From Paramuribaculum sp. (GTDB taxonomy: Bacteria; Bacteroidota; Bacteroidia; Bacteroidales; Muribaculaceae), in NCBI GenBank assembly GCA_029058455.1, contig JAIDXU010000318.1:1-7080 (forward strand): a DNA stretch of 7,080 nt, in the 5' to 3' direction. A model generated the notes under the pieces. The model did no database searches. It saw nothing but the letters and a program-made list of their open reading frames with translations, and had not been told where the DNA came from. A program made the position numbers and the translations under genes. Positions 1 to 6,600 of the stretch are shown here, in pieces (position 1 is the stretch's first letter; each line of letters begins with the position of its first letter).

Positions 1-2
1 TG

Positions 3-419
3 TTTGGACATGATAGTATAATGACAGCTAATATATTGAAATCAGATACATTGTCTTATTATCAATATGAAAATCCTTATCAGAAAAAATGGGTATATAC
101 CAAATGGACTGTTGATAAGAATACTAATGAGGAAAAGGATGTTCGAAGCCTTAAAACGTGTGAATCCTCAGTCGGACCAAGGAGCGAGGAGGGCGAGATC
201 GCGTTTAGTGGCGGCAGAATGGTGGCCAGTGTGCCTGTAGCTGCCTCGGCCGATATTGTAGTTGTGTCGGCCGACGGAACTGTAGTGCGTCACATTGTGT
301 TGCCGCCAAGCACCACCTTTGACGAGCCGCTCGGATTTGAGAACCTGTCAAGCGGATTCTATTTCGTGAAGTGTGTAATCGGCAATGTGAGTGCCAGAGA
401 AAAATTCTTAGTTAGATAA
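3..419 (+). CDS. 3' end of a gene for a protein with a C-terminal type IX secretion-like sorting tail (partial at left edge)
   Basis: The frame is open to the left edge: the codons before the first ATG (position 21) read FGHDSI with no stop. The gene therefore probably begins outside the window, and the ATG at 21 is likely internal. The last 70 or so residues have the shape of a Por-type sorting tail: a GGRMVASVP opening, alternating beta strands (ADIVVVSADGTVV), then LSSGFYFVKCVIG and a basic end, KFLVR. In Bacteroidota such tails direct proteins across the outer membrane through the type IX system. The part before it (roughly 21-150) is AT-rich and Lys/Tyr/Asn-rich, and I do not recognise it. 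The tail is clearly richer in G+C. The stop lies 18 bases before the next gene, so cotranscription is possible. A non-T9SS beta domain with the same strand pattern cannot be excluded. The sorting-tail call is family resemblance, not proof. Confidence 0.6.
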   Translation, partial: FGHDSIMTANILKSDTLSYYQYENPYQKKWVYTKWTVDKNTNEEKDVRSLKTCESSVGPRSEEGEIAFSGGRMVASVPVAASADIVVVSADGTVVRHIVLPPSTTFDEPLGFENLSSGFYFVKCVIGNVSAREKFLVR

Positions 420-424
420 AAGAT

Positions 425-430
425 AGGAGG
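425..430 (+). promoter_or_regulatory. Strong Shine-Dalgarno site before the outer-membrane protein gene
   Basis: A perfect AGGAGG lies 7 bases before the ATG at 438 and supports that start. The other starts in this window have no comparable motif, which is usual for Bacteroidota. This one therefore stands out and may set a higher translation rate for the barrel protein. Confidence 0.6.
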
Positions 431-437
431 TTAACTT

Positions 438-2003
438 ATGAAAAAATATTTAATTGTTCCGGTTGCCCTCCTGTTGGCAACCACTGCCGCGGCTCAGAAC
501 ATTACTCCTCAACAGGAGCGTGAGTTCTATCGCAAGGCGTATGATGTGATAAAGAGCTATGCCAGGTTTTCGCATATAAAAGATGATGATGATCAGGCGG
601 CCACACAGTTTTCTGATCTGTTTGAGAGTCCGAACATCAAGATATGCAACGATCTGATGAGTCTCAGTTATGAGCCGACTCTGTCGGTGATTGAATATAT
701 CGATCTGCTCCGCAACGCCGATATGGTGAAAGTGGGGGTGAGAGATGTGAAAAAAGAGGGCGAGATCATCGAGGACGATGGTTTTTTGAAGCTGAAGCTG
801 TCGTTTTTCAAAAACATATCTTTTGTAAGTCCCTGTAATTCGTTTTTCGATTCGCGTGATTTCTTCGGTGAGGACTATCATCTGGAGATGACTCTTGTTT
901 ATGATCCCGCCACTGGCGATTGCAAGATAAGCGAATTGAATTCCTATGGACCAATGCTGAAATTCCCTAAAGATTTCAGAGTGTTGGTGAAAAATGATGA
1001 TCGTGACAAAAATCTCGATATCAATGGTAAGTATATCGAATTTCAGATGGAGCAGAAGGTGCTCGGCCCTAAGGATCAGCTATATTATCGCGGAGCTAAG
1101 GTGGAAGAGAGGCCTTTTGAGGGAGACTGTGACAACAAGGTCTATGCCTATTATAACGACAAGTCATGGCGAGTGCGTCTCAATGGCGGATTCTCGGTGT
1201 CAGGTTTTAATAAGCTTGGCGACAGCGACGGTATTGATGTGAGCAAAAACAGTGACATGTCGTTTGGCCTTGATTTCGGATATATATTCCCGACCACAAG
1301 CCATCTTAGATTCGGAGTGTTTGCAGGAGTGGGTATTTCCTCTAATAGTCTTGATATGTCGACGACTCCTAAGGGAGATGAGCTTAAGCTCAACTGTGAT
1401 AAAGGTGATGAGCAAGATGTAGACGGAGATAAATATACTCGTGTTTATGAGGGTACTAGTGGAGCTTTAAATATTCATCAGAATATGAGCGCTACTGATG
1501 TGACTGTGCCTATCTATCTGGATATGGAATATGAGTTTAACTCAATCTTTTCGGTCTATGCTGATGCCGGTCTGAAATTTTCACTTCCGATGAGTCACAC
1601 GATAAATATTGAAAATAGTGCTTTGAAAACATCGGGTATATATAATATAAAAGGTTTTGAATATAATGGTCCGGATGGAAAACCTCTCGTTATTGATAAA
1701 TACATCAATAACTTCGGAACTTATACGGATTCAGATTATCTTAAGCCCGACGAAGAGGCAGCCTCAGCTAAGACAGCAATTGACGCTATATTAGGAGCCG
1801 GTTTTAGGGTCAATCTCACAAAGTCACTTGCCGTAGACGCAGGTGTTCAATATCAGATAGGCACTAATAGCTGGACTTCGAATAGCACCTCCATATTCAG
1901 TTATACACTTGAGGGGGGCGATAAGGTCAATCTGATGAGCAAAGCAAAATCATTGAGCCACAGTGCCCTCAAGGTTAATATCAGTTTAATTTATAAATTC
2001 TAA
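438..2003 (+). CDS. Outer-membrane protein: periplasmic N-terminal domain plus probable 8-stranded beta-barrel
   Basis: The 521-residue product starts with a signal peptide (MKKYLIVPVALLLATTAAA, cleavage near residue 19/20). Residues about 21-240 form a soluble, mixed alpha/beta domain that I do not recognise, with Cys at 70, 133, 161 and 231. Residues about 244-521 alternate in amphipathic strands: 244-256, 274-284, 289-302, 354-365, 369-382, 446-458, 463-475 and 510-521. Turns after strands 2, 4 and 6 are short (PTTS, NS, NLTKS), and four longer loops lie on the other side. The protein ends in Phe (SLIYKF), the usual terminal residue for Bam-inserted barrels. This is the layout of an 8-stranded OmpA/OmpX-size barrel with surface loops of about 50 and 63 residues (303-353, 383-445). 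It could be the outer-membrane anchor of the assembly encoded downstream. Cargo or ligand is unknown. The start is supported by AGGAGG and the signal peptide. Confidence 0.85.
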   Translation: MKKYLIVPVALLLATTAAAQNITPQQEREFYRKAYDVIKSYARFSHIKDDDDQAATQFSDLFESPNIKICNDLMSLSYEPTLSVIEYIDLLRNADMVKVGVRDVKKEGEIIEDDGFLKLKLSFFKNISFVSPCNSFFDSRDFFGEDYHLEMTLVYDPATGDCKISELNSYGPMLKFPKDFRVLVKNDDRDKNLDINGKYIEFQMEQKVLGPKDQLYYRGAKVEERPFEGDCDNKVYAYYNDKSWRVRLNGGFSVSGFNKLGDSDGIDVSKNSDMSFGLDFGYIFPTTSHLRFGVFAGVGISSNSLDMSTTPKGDELKLNCDKGDEQDVDGDKYTRVYEGTSGALNIHQNMSATDVTVPIYLDMEYEFNSIFSVYADAGLKFSLPMSHTINIENSALKTSGIYNIKGFEYNGPDGKPLVIDKYINNFGTYTDSDYLKPDEEAASAKTAIDAILGAGFRVNLTKSLAVDAGVQYQIGTNSWTSNSTSIFSYTLEGGDKVNLMSKAKSLSHSALKVNISLIYKF

Positions 2004-2018
2004 CAAAACTTTGGAAGT

Positions 2019-2798
2019 ATGAACAGAAAGAAGTTAAACTGGTGGGCTATCGCCGCCGTGATAATATTGGGTGTTCCCGTTGGCTTTGTGGTTATGGGAA
2101 TTATAGATAAATCAAAATCTCACGAATCGGTCGAAGAGCCTGTATTGGCAGAGGTTGTTAACGACATGCCCGAGCCTGTCGTTGCGCCCGAGCCTGTAGT
2201 GCCCGAACTTGAGGAACAACAGCCGGTTGAGGTAGAGACGCTGCCTCAGCCCGCTCCTGAGCCAAAGGTGGAGAAACCTGTCGTCAAACCTGTTGAGCTT
2301 ACTCCCGAGCAGAAAGAGGAGCGAGCCCGCAGGGAGGCTGAACGAAGGGCTTTGGCTGAGCAGAAAGCTGAGGAGTTGAAGGCACGCAAGGAGGCCGAAA
2401 AGGCTGAACGCGAGCGAATCAATGCTGAGAAAGCTAAAAAAGCTGAGGAAGAGAGAATCCGCAAGGAGGCTGAAAAAGCCGAGCGCGAGCGAATCAAAGC
2501 TGAGGAGGCCCGAAAGGCTGAGGAAGCTAAAAAGGCAGAAGAAGCCCGAAAGAAGAAGCAGGCCTACGATCAGTTGCTTTCGGAGGTGAAAAGCGTAGTG
2601 GCTTCGGGTAAATTTTCGCCGAAGGTACCGGAGGGATGTGTTGTTGTTATCAATGGCAAAAACACAACCAACTATCAGGACTTCCGCAACGGTGTGAAGC
2701 TCGGTTCATATTCAGGTATCAATGTCTCGAAAATCGAGGGCGAAGGTACCGTTACTAAAATTTATGTCACGGCCAAAGTCAACAGTGCCGAGGACTGA
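2019..2798 (+). CDS. TolA/TonB-like inner-membrane protein with a long charged helix and a small C-terminal domain
   Basis: The 259-residue product has a short basic N-terminus (MNRKK), one membrane segment at about 8-29, then a Pro/Glu/Val-rich stretch (40-95) with PEP and KP repeats. A highly charged Ala/Glu/Lys/Arg helix or coiled coil follows (95-181), then a compact C-terminal domain (182-259). This is the order seen in TolA and TonB: an N-in anchor, a periplasm-spanning extended region and a terminal domain that contacts a partner. No TonB-type terminal motif or recognisable TolA domain III is visible, so this is similarity of architecture, not identity. A general name such as cell envelope integrity protein would be easy to assign by low-complexity match and should be treated with care. 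It starts 15 bases after the barrel gene. Inferred role: a bridge from the inner membrane to the outer-membrane partners. A TssO-like role in a type VI envelope complex is possible but not shown. Confidence 0.75.
   Translation: MNRKKLNWWAIAAVIILGVPVGFVVMGIIDKSKSHESVEEPVLAEVVNDMPEPVVAPEPVVPELEEQQPVEVETLPQPAPEPKVEKPVVKPVELTPEQKEERARREAERRALAEQKAEELKARKEAEKAERERINAEKAKKAEEERIRKEAEKAERERIKAEEARKAEEAKKAEEARKKKQAYDQLLSEVKSVVASGKFSPKVPEGCVVVINGKNTTNYQDFRNGVKLGSYSGINVSKIEGEGTVTKIYVTAKVNSAED
2385..2534 (+). repeat. 75-bp in-frame tandem duplication in the coiled-coil region
   Basis: Two consecutive 75-base units (2385-2459 and 2460-2534) encode residues 123-147 and 148-172 of the TolA-like protein. 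Both open with RKEAEKAERERI and continue with a KAEE-rich second half. The first halves are nearly identical at DNA level (CGCAAGGAGG..GAAAA..GC.GA.CGCGAGCGAATCAA), with changes mostly at third positions. The second halves have diverged more. Adding or removing a 25-residue unit would keep the frame and change the helix length. Confidence 0.7.
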
Positions 2799-2827
2799 TT
2801 TCTATCAACGTTTTATCGCAGAAAAAC

Positions 2828-3517
2828 ATGGAAAAGAACAGATTATTAGGCTTAAGTTCGATTGCCGCGGCACTGTCTCTGATTGTTGTAGGCACCATGC
2901 TGCCGGGCTGTAAGGGTAGTGGCGGAGACAACGCTGACGGAGGGGAGAGAGGCGAACCGGTGCTCATTCATGAGGCTCCTCAATATGATGAAGCAACCGG
3001 AACATTCAGCCTTGTTATCAAGGCCGACAGTGTGGGTAACGCTAAGCTTCGCTACTCACTTATTGACGGCGACAGCGTGATTATGAGGAGCGACGACGGC
3101 ACATTCAGCGGCATTGCTCCCTTTGATGAGGGATATGATGTGAAGCTCGAAGTGGAATGGCCCGATACGGTGATAGAGCGCAGGTGTCACATCATGGATT
3201 TTGTTGTGCCTGCAGCTCCGGTCGAAAAAATATCAGCCGAGGATTTCGCAAAGCTGATCAATTCGAAGGCTGAGAGCCTGAGGCGGAGCACCGACGAGCA
3301 CGTTGCTCAGGGAGTGATTTTCCGCGTGGTCGACAGCAAAATGCAACCTCAGATGCTTCCCGACGCAATAACATTGATTGAAAACGGCCTGTGGCAGTCG
3401 GTCGAGGTCGTGAAGCTTCAATATAATGATAACAATCTCATTACCGAAATCACCGTGCGACCTATCGGAGAAAAGACCGATGATATCGATATGGATGATG
3501 AGGATTATGACTATTAA
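2828..3517 (+). CDS. Periplasm-facing lipoprotein with an N-terminal beta-sandwich and a C-terminal alpha/beta domain
   Basis: The 229-residue product has a type II signal: a basic start, a hydrophobic core and LPGC with the acylated Cys at 28. The residues after Cys (KGSGGDN) do not match the acidic lipoprotein export signals described for Bacteroidota surface lipoproteins, so a periplasmic orientation is more likely. After a Gly-rich linker, residues about 45-128 look like a small beta-sandwich (strands around FSLVIKA, KLRYSLID, VKLEVEW). Residues 136-212 form a second domain that runs in parallel with the C-terminal domain of the TolA-like protein upstream. The last 12 residues are strongly acidic (Asp, Glu, Tyr). 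I do not recognise a named family. TssQ, the lipoprotein of Bacteroidota type VI envelope complexes, is a positional candidate because a TssR-like gene follows, but nothing here confirms it. An ATG just after a 29-base gap, with the signal sequence immediately behind it, supports the start. Confidence 0.75.
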   Translation: MEKNRLLGLSSIAAALSLIVVGTMLPGCKGSGGDNADGGERGEPVLIHEAPQYDEATGTFSLVIKADSVGNAKLRYSLIDGDSVIMRSDDGTFSGIAPFDEGYDVKLEVEWPDTVIERRCHIMDFVVPAAPVEKISAEDFAKLINSKAESLRRSTDEHVAQGVIFRVVDSKMQPQMLPDAITLIENGLWQSVEVVKLQYNDNNLITEITVRPIGEKTDDIDMDDEDYDY

Positions 3518-3534
3518 ATCAAAAAAGTAAAATT

Positions 3535-4227
3535 ATGAAATTAAAATATTTATATTTGCTCATTCTGCTCCTGTCGATAGCATTGCCGACAGTGGCGCAG
3601 GAAAACACCGATACAGTTGATATTGACGAAACGGTCATGAATGATACTGTAGCGGAGGTTGAGGCTCAGAAATTCAGATTTATTTATGTGGCTGCTGACA
3701 ATAATATGAGTCAGCAGGGTTTGATAGAGGCCCTAACTGACCATTATAATCATATTGTTCATGATGAGATTCCGGCAATATTTTATCTTTCATTCAGACC
3801 CGAGCCTATTATAGTGAAGTTTAACACCGGCGATGGTGACAATCCCGATGATTTTGAATCGGAGTTTCTCTACACTCTCCGCCAGTCGATGTCATATAAT
3901 GTTACGCCCGATTATGACCGAAACAAAATTTTGGAGATAATGAATGAAAACAATTATGTGACGGATGACGGTTTCAAAAAATATGAGAATATCGAACTTA
4001 ATTTTCATGTGGGAAAAGCTTTTTGGGACGCAGGAAATAACGAGGCTATCATAGCTCCTGTTTTCTTCGGTATTGATGCCGCAAAACATATTGCTGACAA
4101 GAAAATGCAGTTTAACGTAATGTTCCGTTGCCCTCAGTCAAAAGGATCATTTGACCGCGATGTTCCCTTTGGCACTATGAATCTCGACGAGATAAACCAG
4201 ATTGTTATTCCAAGAGTCACAGACTGA
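3535..4227 (+). CDS. Secreted protein of unknown function, possibly with a vWA/Rossmann-like fold
   Basis: The 230-residue product has a cleavable signal peptide (MKLKYLYLLILLLSIALPTVAQ; cleavage near residue 20-22), followed by an acidic, Thr-rich linker (23-45). Residues 46-180 look like a compact alpha/beta domain. A first hydrophobic strand, FRFIYVAADNNM, is followed by a helix (QQGLIEALTDHYNHI). A second strand is AIFYLSF, and a late motif is FWDAGNNEAIIAPVFFGID. A hydrophobic strand ending in Asp-x-x-Met and then a helix is how a von Willebrand A domain starts, but the full DxSxS metal motif is absent. The call is therefore tentative. I recognise no named family. The gene sits 17 bases before the TssR-like gene, and both encode exported proteins, so a shared complex is likely. 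There is no transmembrane segment beyond the signal, which points to a soluble periplasmic protein. Confidence 0.7.
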   Translation: MKLKYLYLLILLLSIALPTVAQENTDTVDIDETVMNDTVAEVEAQKFRFIYVAADNNMSQQGLIEALTDHYNHIVHDEIPAIFYLSFRPEPIIVKFNTGDGDNPDDFESEFLYTLRQSMSYNVTPDYDRNKILEIMNENNYVTDDGFKKYENIELNFHVGKAFWDAGNNEAIIAPVFFGIDAAKHIADKKMQFNVMFRCPQSKGSFDRDVPFGTMNLDEINQIVIPRVTD

Positions 4228-4244
4228 AAAAATAATTCTACGAT

Positions 4245-6587
4245 ATGAAAAAAATACTGATTCTTCTGATAGCGATGCTTGGCTGGCAGCTCGCGTTTGC
4301 TCAGTCATCTCCTACAGTCTCGAAAGTTAAGGTCGGAAAGCCGTCTATCCTAAAGCCGGCTCACGGCACATATAAGAGATCAGATCTCATGCAGGAATTC
4401 GCTCCCGGCAGCAAATGGGGCACGAAGGCAACCGTAAATGAGTTTTGGAAAGTATATAGCGACCGAAACCGAAATCAACTTTATGCTGACGCTTCGCTGA
4501 CTCAAAAATTACCGACAATGCTGGCATTCGGTCAGCCGGTTGTTATAGCAGACGTTAAGGGTGATGCGGCATTGGTTTATGAAGATCCCAAGTTGGAGCG
4601 TTATCCTATAATTCCTTCTTACGCCAAGATGCTCGGATGGATACCGATGGAAAATCTCTTGCTGTGGGATAAATGTCCTACAGATGAGCGCGGTGTGCAA
4701 TATAAAGCGTTGATTGCGATCAATCTTAATAAAATGGCCGGAAAGGAATTTAAGGGAAAATATTATGAGTCGCCTACCGACTCAAGGGAGCCCAAAGACC
4801 TTCTGATGGATATGAACTTTTATTTTATCATGAAAGAAACTCCCGACGGAAGCCGTGTATTGTTATGCCGCAATCCTTCGATATTCGGAAACAATCTTTA
4901 TGGATGGGTTGATGATAACGCTTTTTCGCGTTGGGATCAGCGCGCCTGTATCGAGCCCAACTGGGATCCGCAGTATGTTGACAACCACAAAGGTCAGATG
5001 GTGGGTATCTATGGTGATGAGAATCTGACGGCCGGTAATAAGGTGACAAACTGGGAGTTTGGAAGCTCAAACGGTGATAAAGACAGGTGGAATACCTACC
5101 GCATGGTTCCCGAGCAGTTGCGCTTTCCTATTGTTGAGCGAGTGAAGGAGAATGCCAACTGGATTCACTGCACATCATTTGCCAACAAGCAGGGTGGTAA
5201 GGCGAATTATGATTCGGATAGCCGCAGTGTGACCGGTGATGTTGACCGGGTGCGCCAGATGAGAGGCCAGATGAATGTCATAGTTGTAGCCGAGGCAACA
5301 ACCGATATGCAGGATATTCTTCCGGCAATTAAAAATTCGATTGATAAATGTAAGAGTTTCGGTGGTCAGGGTCTTAAGGTAAAGGTTGGTGCCGTGCTCT
5401 ACAGAGGCTCGGATCAAGGCGACAATGGAATTGAGATAGTGCCTCTGACAAACTATGACGATCAATTGCTGCTTTCAAAATTCAGTTCAGCTAAAGCCAA
5501 CGGTAAACTGTCGGGAAGTGTGCGTGACGTTGCTCTCGGAAAGGCTATCAATAAAGCATCCGATCCTTCGCTTATGGGCTTTAATAAAGATCAAAATAAT
5601 CTTATTGTCGTTGTCGGAAGTCGTGGTGCACCGCAAAATGACTCTAATATCGATAATCCTGAAATTAAGCGCAGACTGCTCGATAATAATGTTCAGGTTA
5701 TGTCAATACAGGTAATGAGAAATCAATCAGGCACGTGGGTTGACTTCAACGACCAGATGCGTGACATAATCCTCAATAATGTCAATGCCCAGTATGCAGC
5801 TATCGGCGACCGTGCCGACTTCAAGCAGCGTCAGCAGGGTGACGGTTATAATTTCTACTCCGGCAAGAACTCTGATGACCGAAACAAGAGTGTATTGTTT
5901 GCACAAATACGCTACGGAAAGGATTTAGGTAAGGCCCTGACTCCATCTGAAGTATCAAAATATCTCGAAAACGGTATCAATAAGTTTGCGGAAACCACCT
6001 CTACATGGAACGAGCATTTCGAGGAATCTCTCGGTAATATACAGTTCGACCCCTCATTCCTTGAACGTTATCTTGGAAAATCAGGTTATCAGAAATGGCA
6101 GAAGATCAAAGCTATATCGGCATTTGACGGTTATGCTATAAAAAAAGATGGTAATGGTAATTCCTATTGGCACTATGTATTATATCTTTCAGACGACGAG
6201 TTGCGCAAGCTGCTTGATGATTTGAAGCCGGCTTATCTGGCCGCAAAGGCTCAGTCGGATGATCGCAAACCATATATCGACGCTATGAGAGCGATTGTGA
6301 AGGCTCATCTCGGACAGAGTGATGATAAAAGTATCGACTCGATGGATGCCGATCAGCTTCAGGAGCTTATCTATGGCCTCGATGTTCATACCGATATGAC
6401 TAATCGTCGCAGACTAAAGGATATTCAGGATCCCCGAACGGTTACGCCTATCGAGTTCCGCAAAATGACCGATAAGTTCAGTAAAAACTATGAGAAGCTG
6501 CAATCTATCCAGAACGACGGTTATACCTACCGCGTGAAAATGGGTCAGAATTACTATTATTGGATTCCTATTGAAGATCTGCCCTGA
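4245..6587 (+). CDS. TssR-like exported protein: SH3-like segments and a degenerate vWA domain
   Basis: The 780-residue product begins with a signal peptide (MKKILILLIAMLGWQLAFAQ). An N-terminal segment with WKVYSDRNRNQLY (68-80), then GWIPMENLLLW (131-141) and YGWVDDNAF (219-227), looks like two SH3-like modules. The combination of YSDR, GWI..NLLLW and a length near 780 matches what I remember of TssR, a component of the envelope complex of Bacteroidota-type (subtype iii) type VI secretion. Residues about 341-515 look like a von Willebrand A domain: strand MNVIVVAEATTDM, a helix, GLKVKVGAVLY, NNLIVVVGSRG, then VQVMSIQVM. The metal-site motif is changed (E350-A-T352-T-D354 in place of DxSxS), and the usual late Asp is Ser 459. 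The C-terminal third (about 550-780) is largely helical and unrecognised. TssR proteins are thought to act in the periplasm. Membership of a full type VI locus cannot be judged from this window. The TssR assignment is from memory of motifs, not a search. Confidence 0.7.
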   Translation: MKKILILLIAMLGWQLAFAQSSPTVSKVKVGKPSILKPAHGTYKRSDLMQEFAPGSKWGTKATVNEFWKVYSDRNRNQLYADASLTQKLPTMLAFGQPVVIADVKGDAALVYEDPKLERYPIIPSYAKMLGWIPMENLLLWDKCPTDERGVQYKALIAINLNKMAGKEFKGKYYESPTDSREPKDLLMDMNFYFIMKETPDGSRVLLCRNPSIFGNNLYGWVDDNAFSRWDQRACIEPNWDPQYVDNHKGQMVGIYGDENLTAGNKVTNWEFGSSNGDKDRWNTYRMVPEQLRFPIVERVKENANWIHCTSFANKQGGKANYDSDSRSVTGDVDRVRQMRGQMNVIVVAEATTDMQDILPAIKNSIDKCKSFGGQGLKVKVGAVLYRGSDQGDNGIEIVPLTNYDDQLLLSKFSSAKANGKLSGSVRDVALGKAINKASDPSLMGFNKDQNNLIVVVGSRGAPQNDSNIDNPEIKRRLLDNNVQVMSIQVMRNQSGTWVDFNDQMRDIILNNVNAQYAAIGDRADFKQRQQGDGYNFYSGKNSDDRNKSVLFAQIRYGKDLGKALTPSEVSKYLENGINKFAETTSTWNEHFEESLGNIQFDPSFLERYLGKSGYQKWQKIKAISAFDGYAIKKDGNGNSYWHYVLYLSDDELRKLLDDLKPAYLAAKAQSDDRKPYIDAMRAIVKAHLGQSDDKSIDSMDADQLQELIYGLDVHTDMTNRRRLKDIQDPRTVTPIEFRKMTDKFSKNYEKLQSIQNDGYTYRVKMGQNYYYWIPIEDLP

Positions 6588-6600
6588 TCAGTCTAATATT

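Noticed and set aside
395..437. Possible terminator or new promoter between the first two genes
   Set aside because: The 18-base gap has no hairpin with a T-run and no room for a Bacteroidota -33/-7 promoter. A search for TAnnTTTG just upstream by eye gave nothing convincing.
450..881. Open frame of 143 codons on the - strand inside the barrel gene
   Set aside because: It lies entirely opposite a gene with a signal peptide and barrel pattern. Its translation is low-quality, with no domain features, and it has no start context.
2246..2497. Ser/Ala/Arg-rich open frame on the - strand, with internal repeats
   Set aside because: It is the mirror of the Ala/Glu/Lys repeat codons of the TolA-like gene. 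Repetitive GAG/GCT codons keep the opposite strand open by composition.
2019..2798. Assignment as true TolA or TonB
   Set aside because: Only architecture and low-complexity composition match. The C-terminal domain shows no recognisable TolA domain III or TonB motif, and the neighbours are not tolQRB/pal or exbBD.
2722..2913. Short + strand frame bridging the TolA-like and lipoprotein genes
   Set aside because: It overlaps the ends of two well-supported genes in another frame and shows no recognisable protein features.
438..6587. Calling the window a complete type VI secretion locus
   Set aside because: Only the TssR-like protein points there. No sheath, Hcp, VgrG, ClpV or baseplate protein is encoded in the window.
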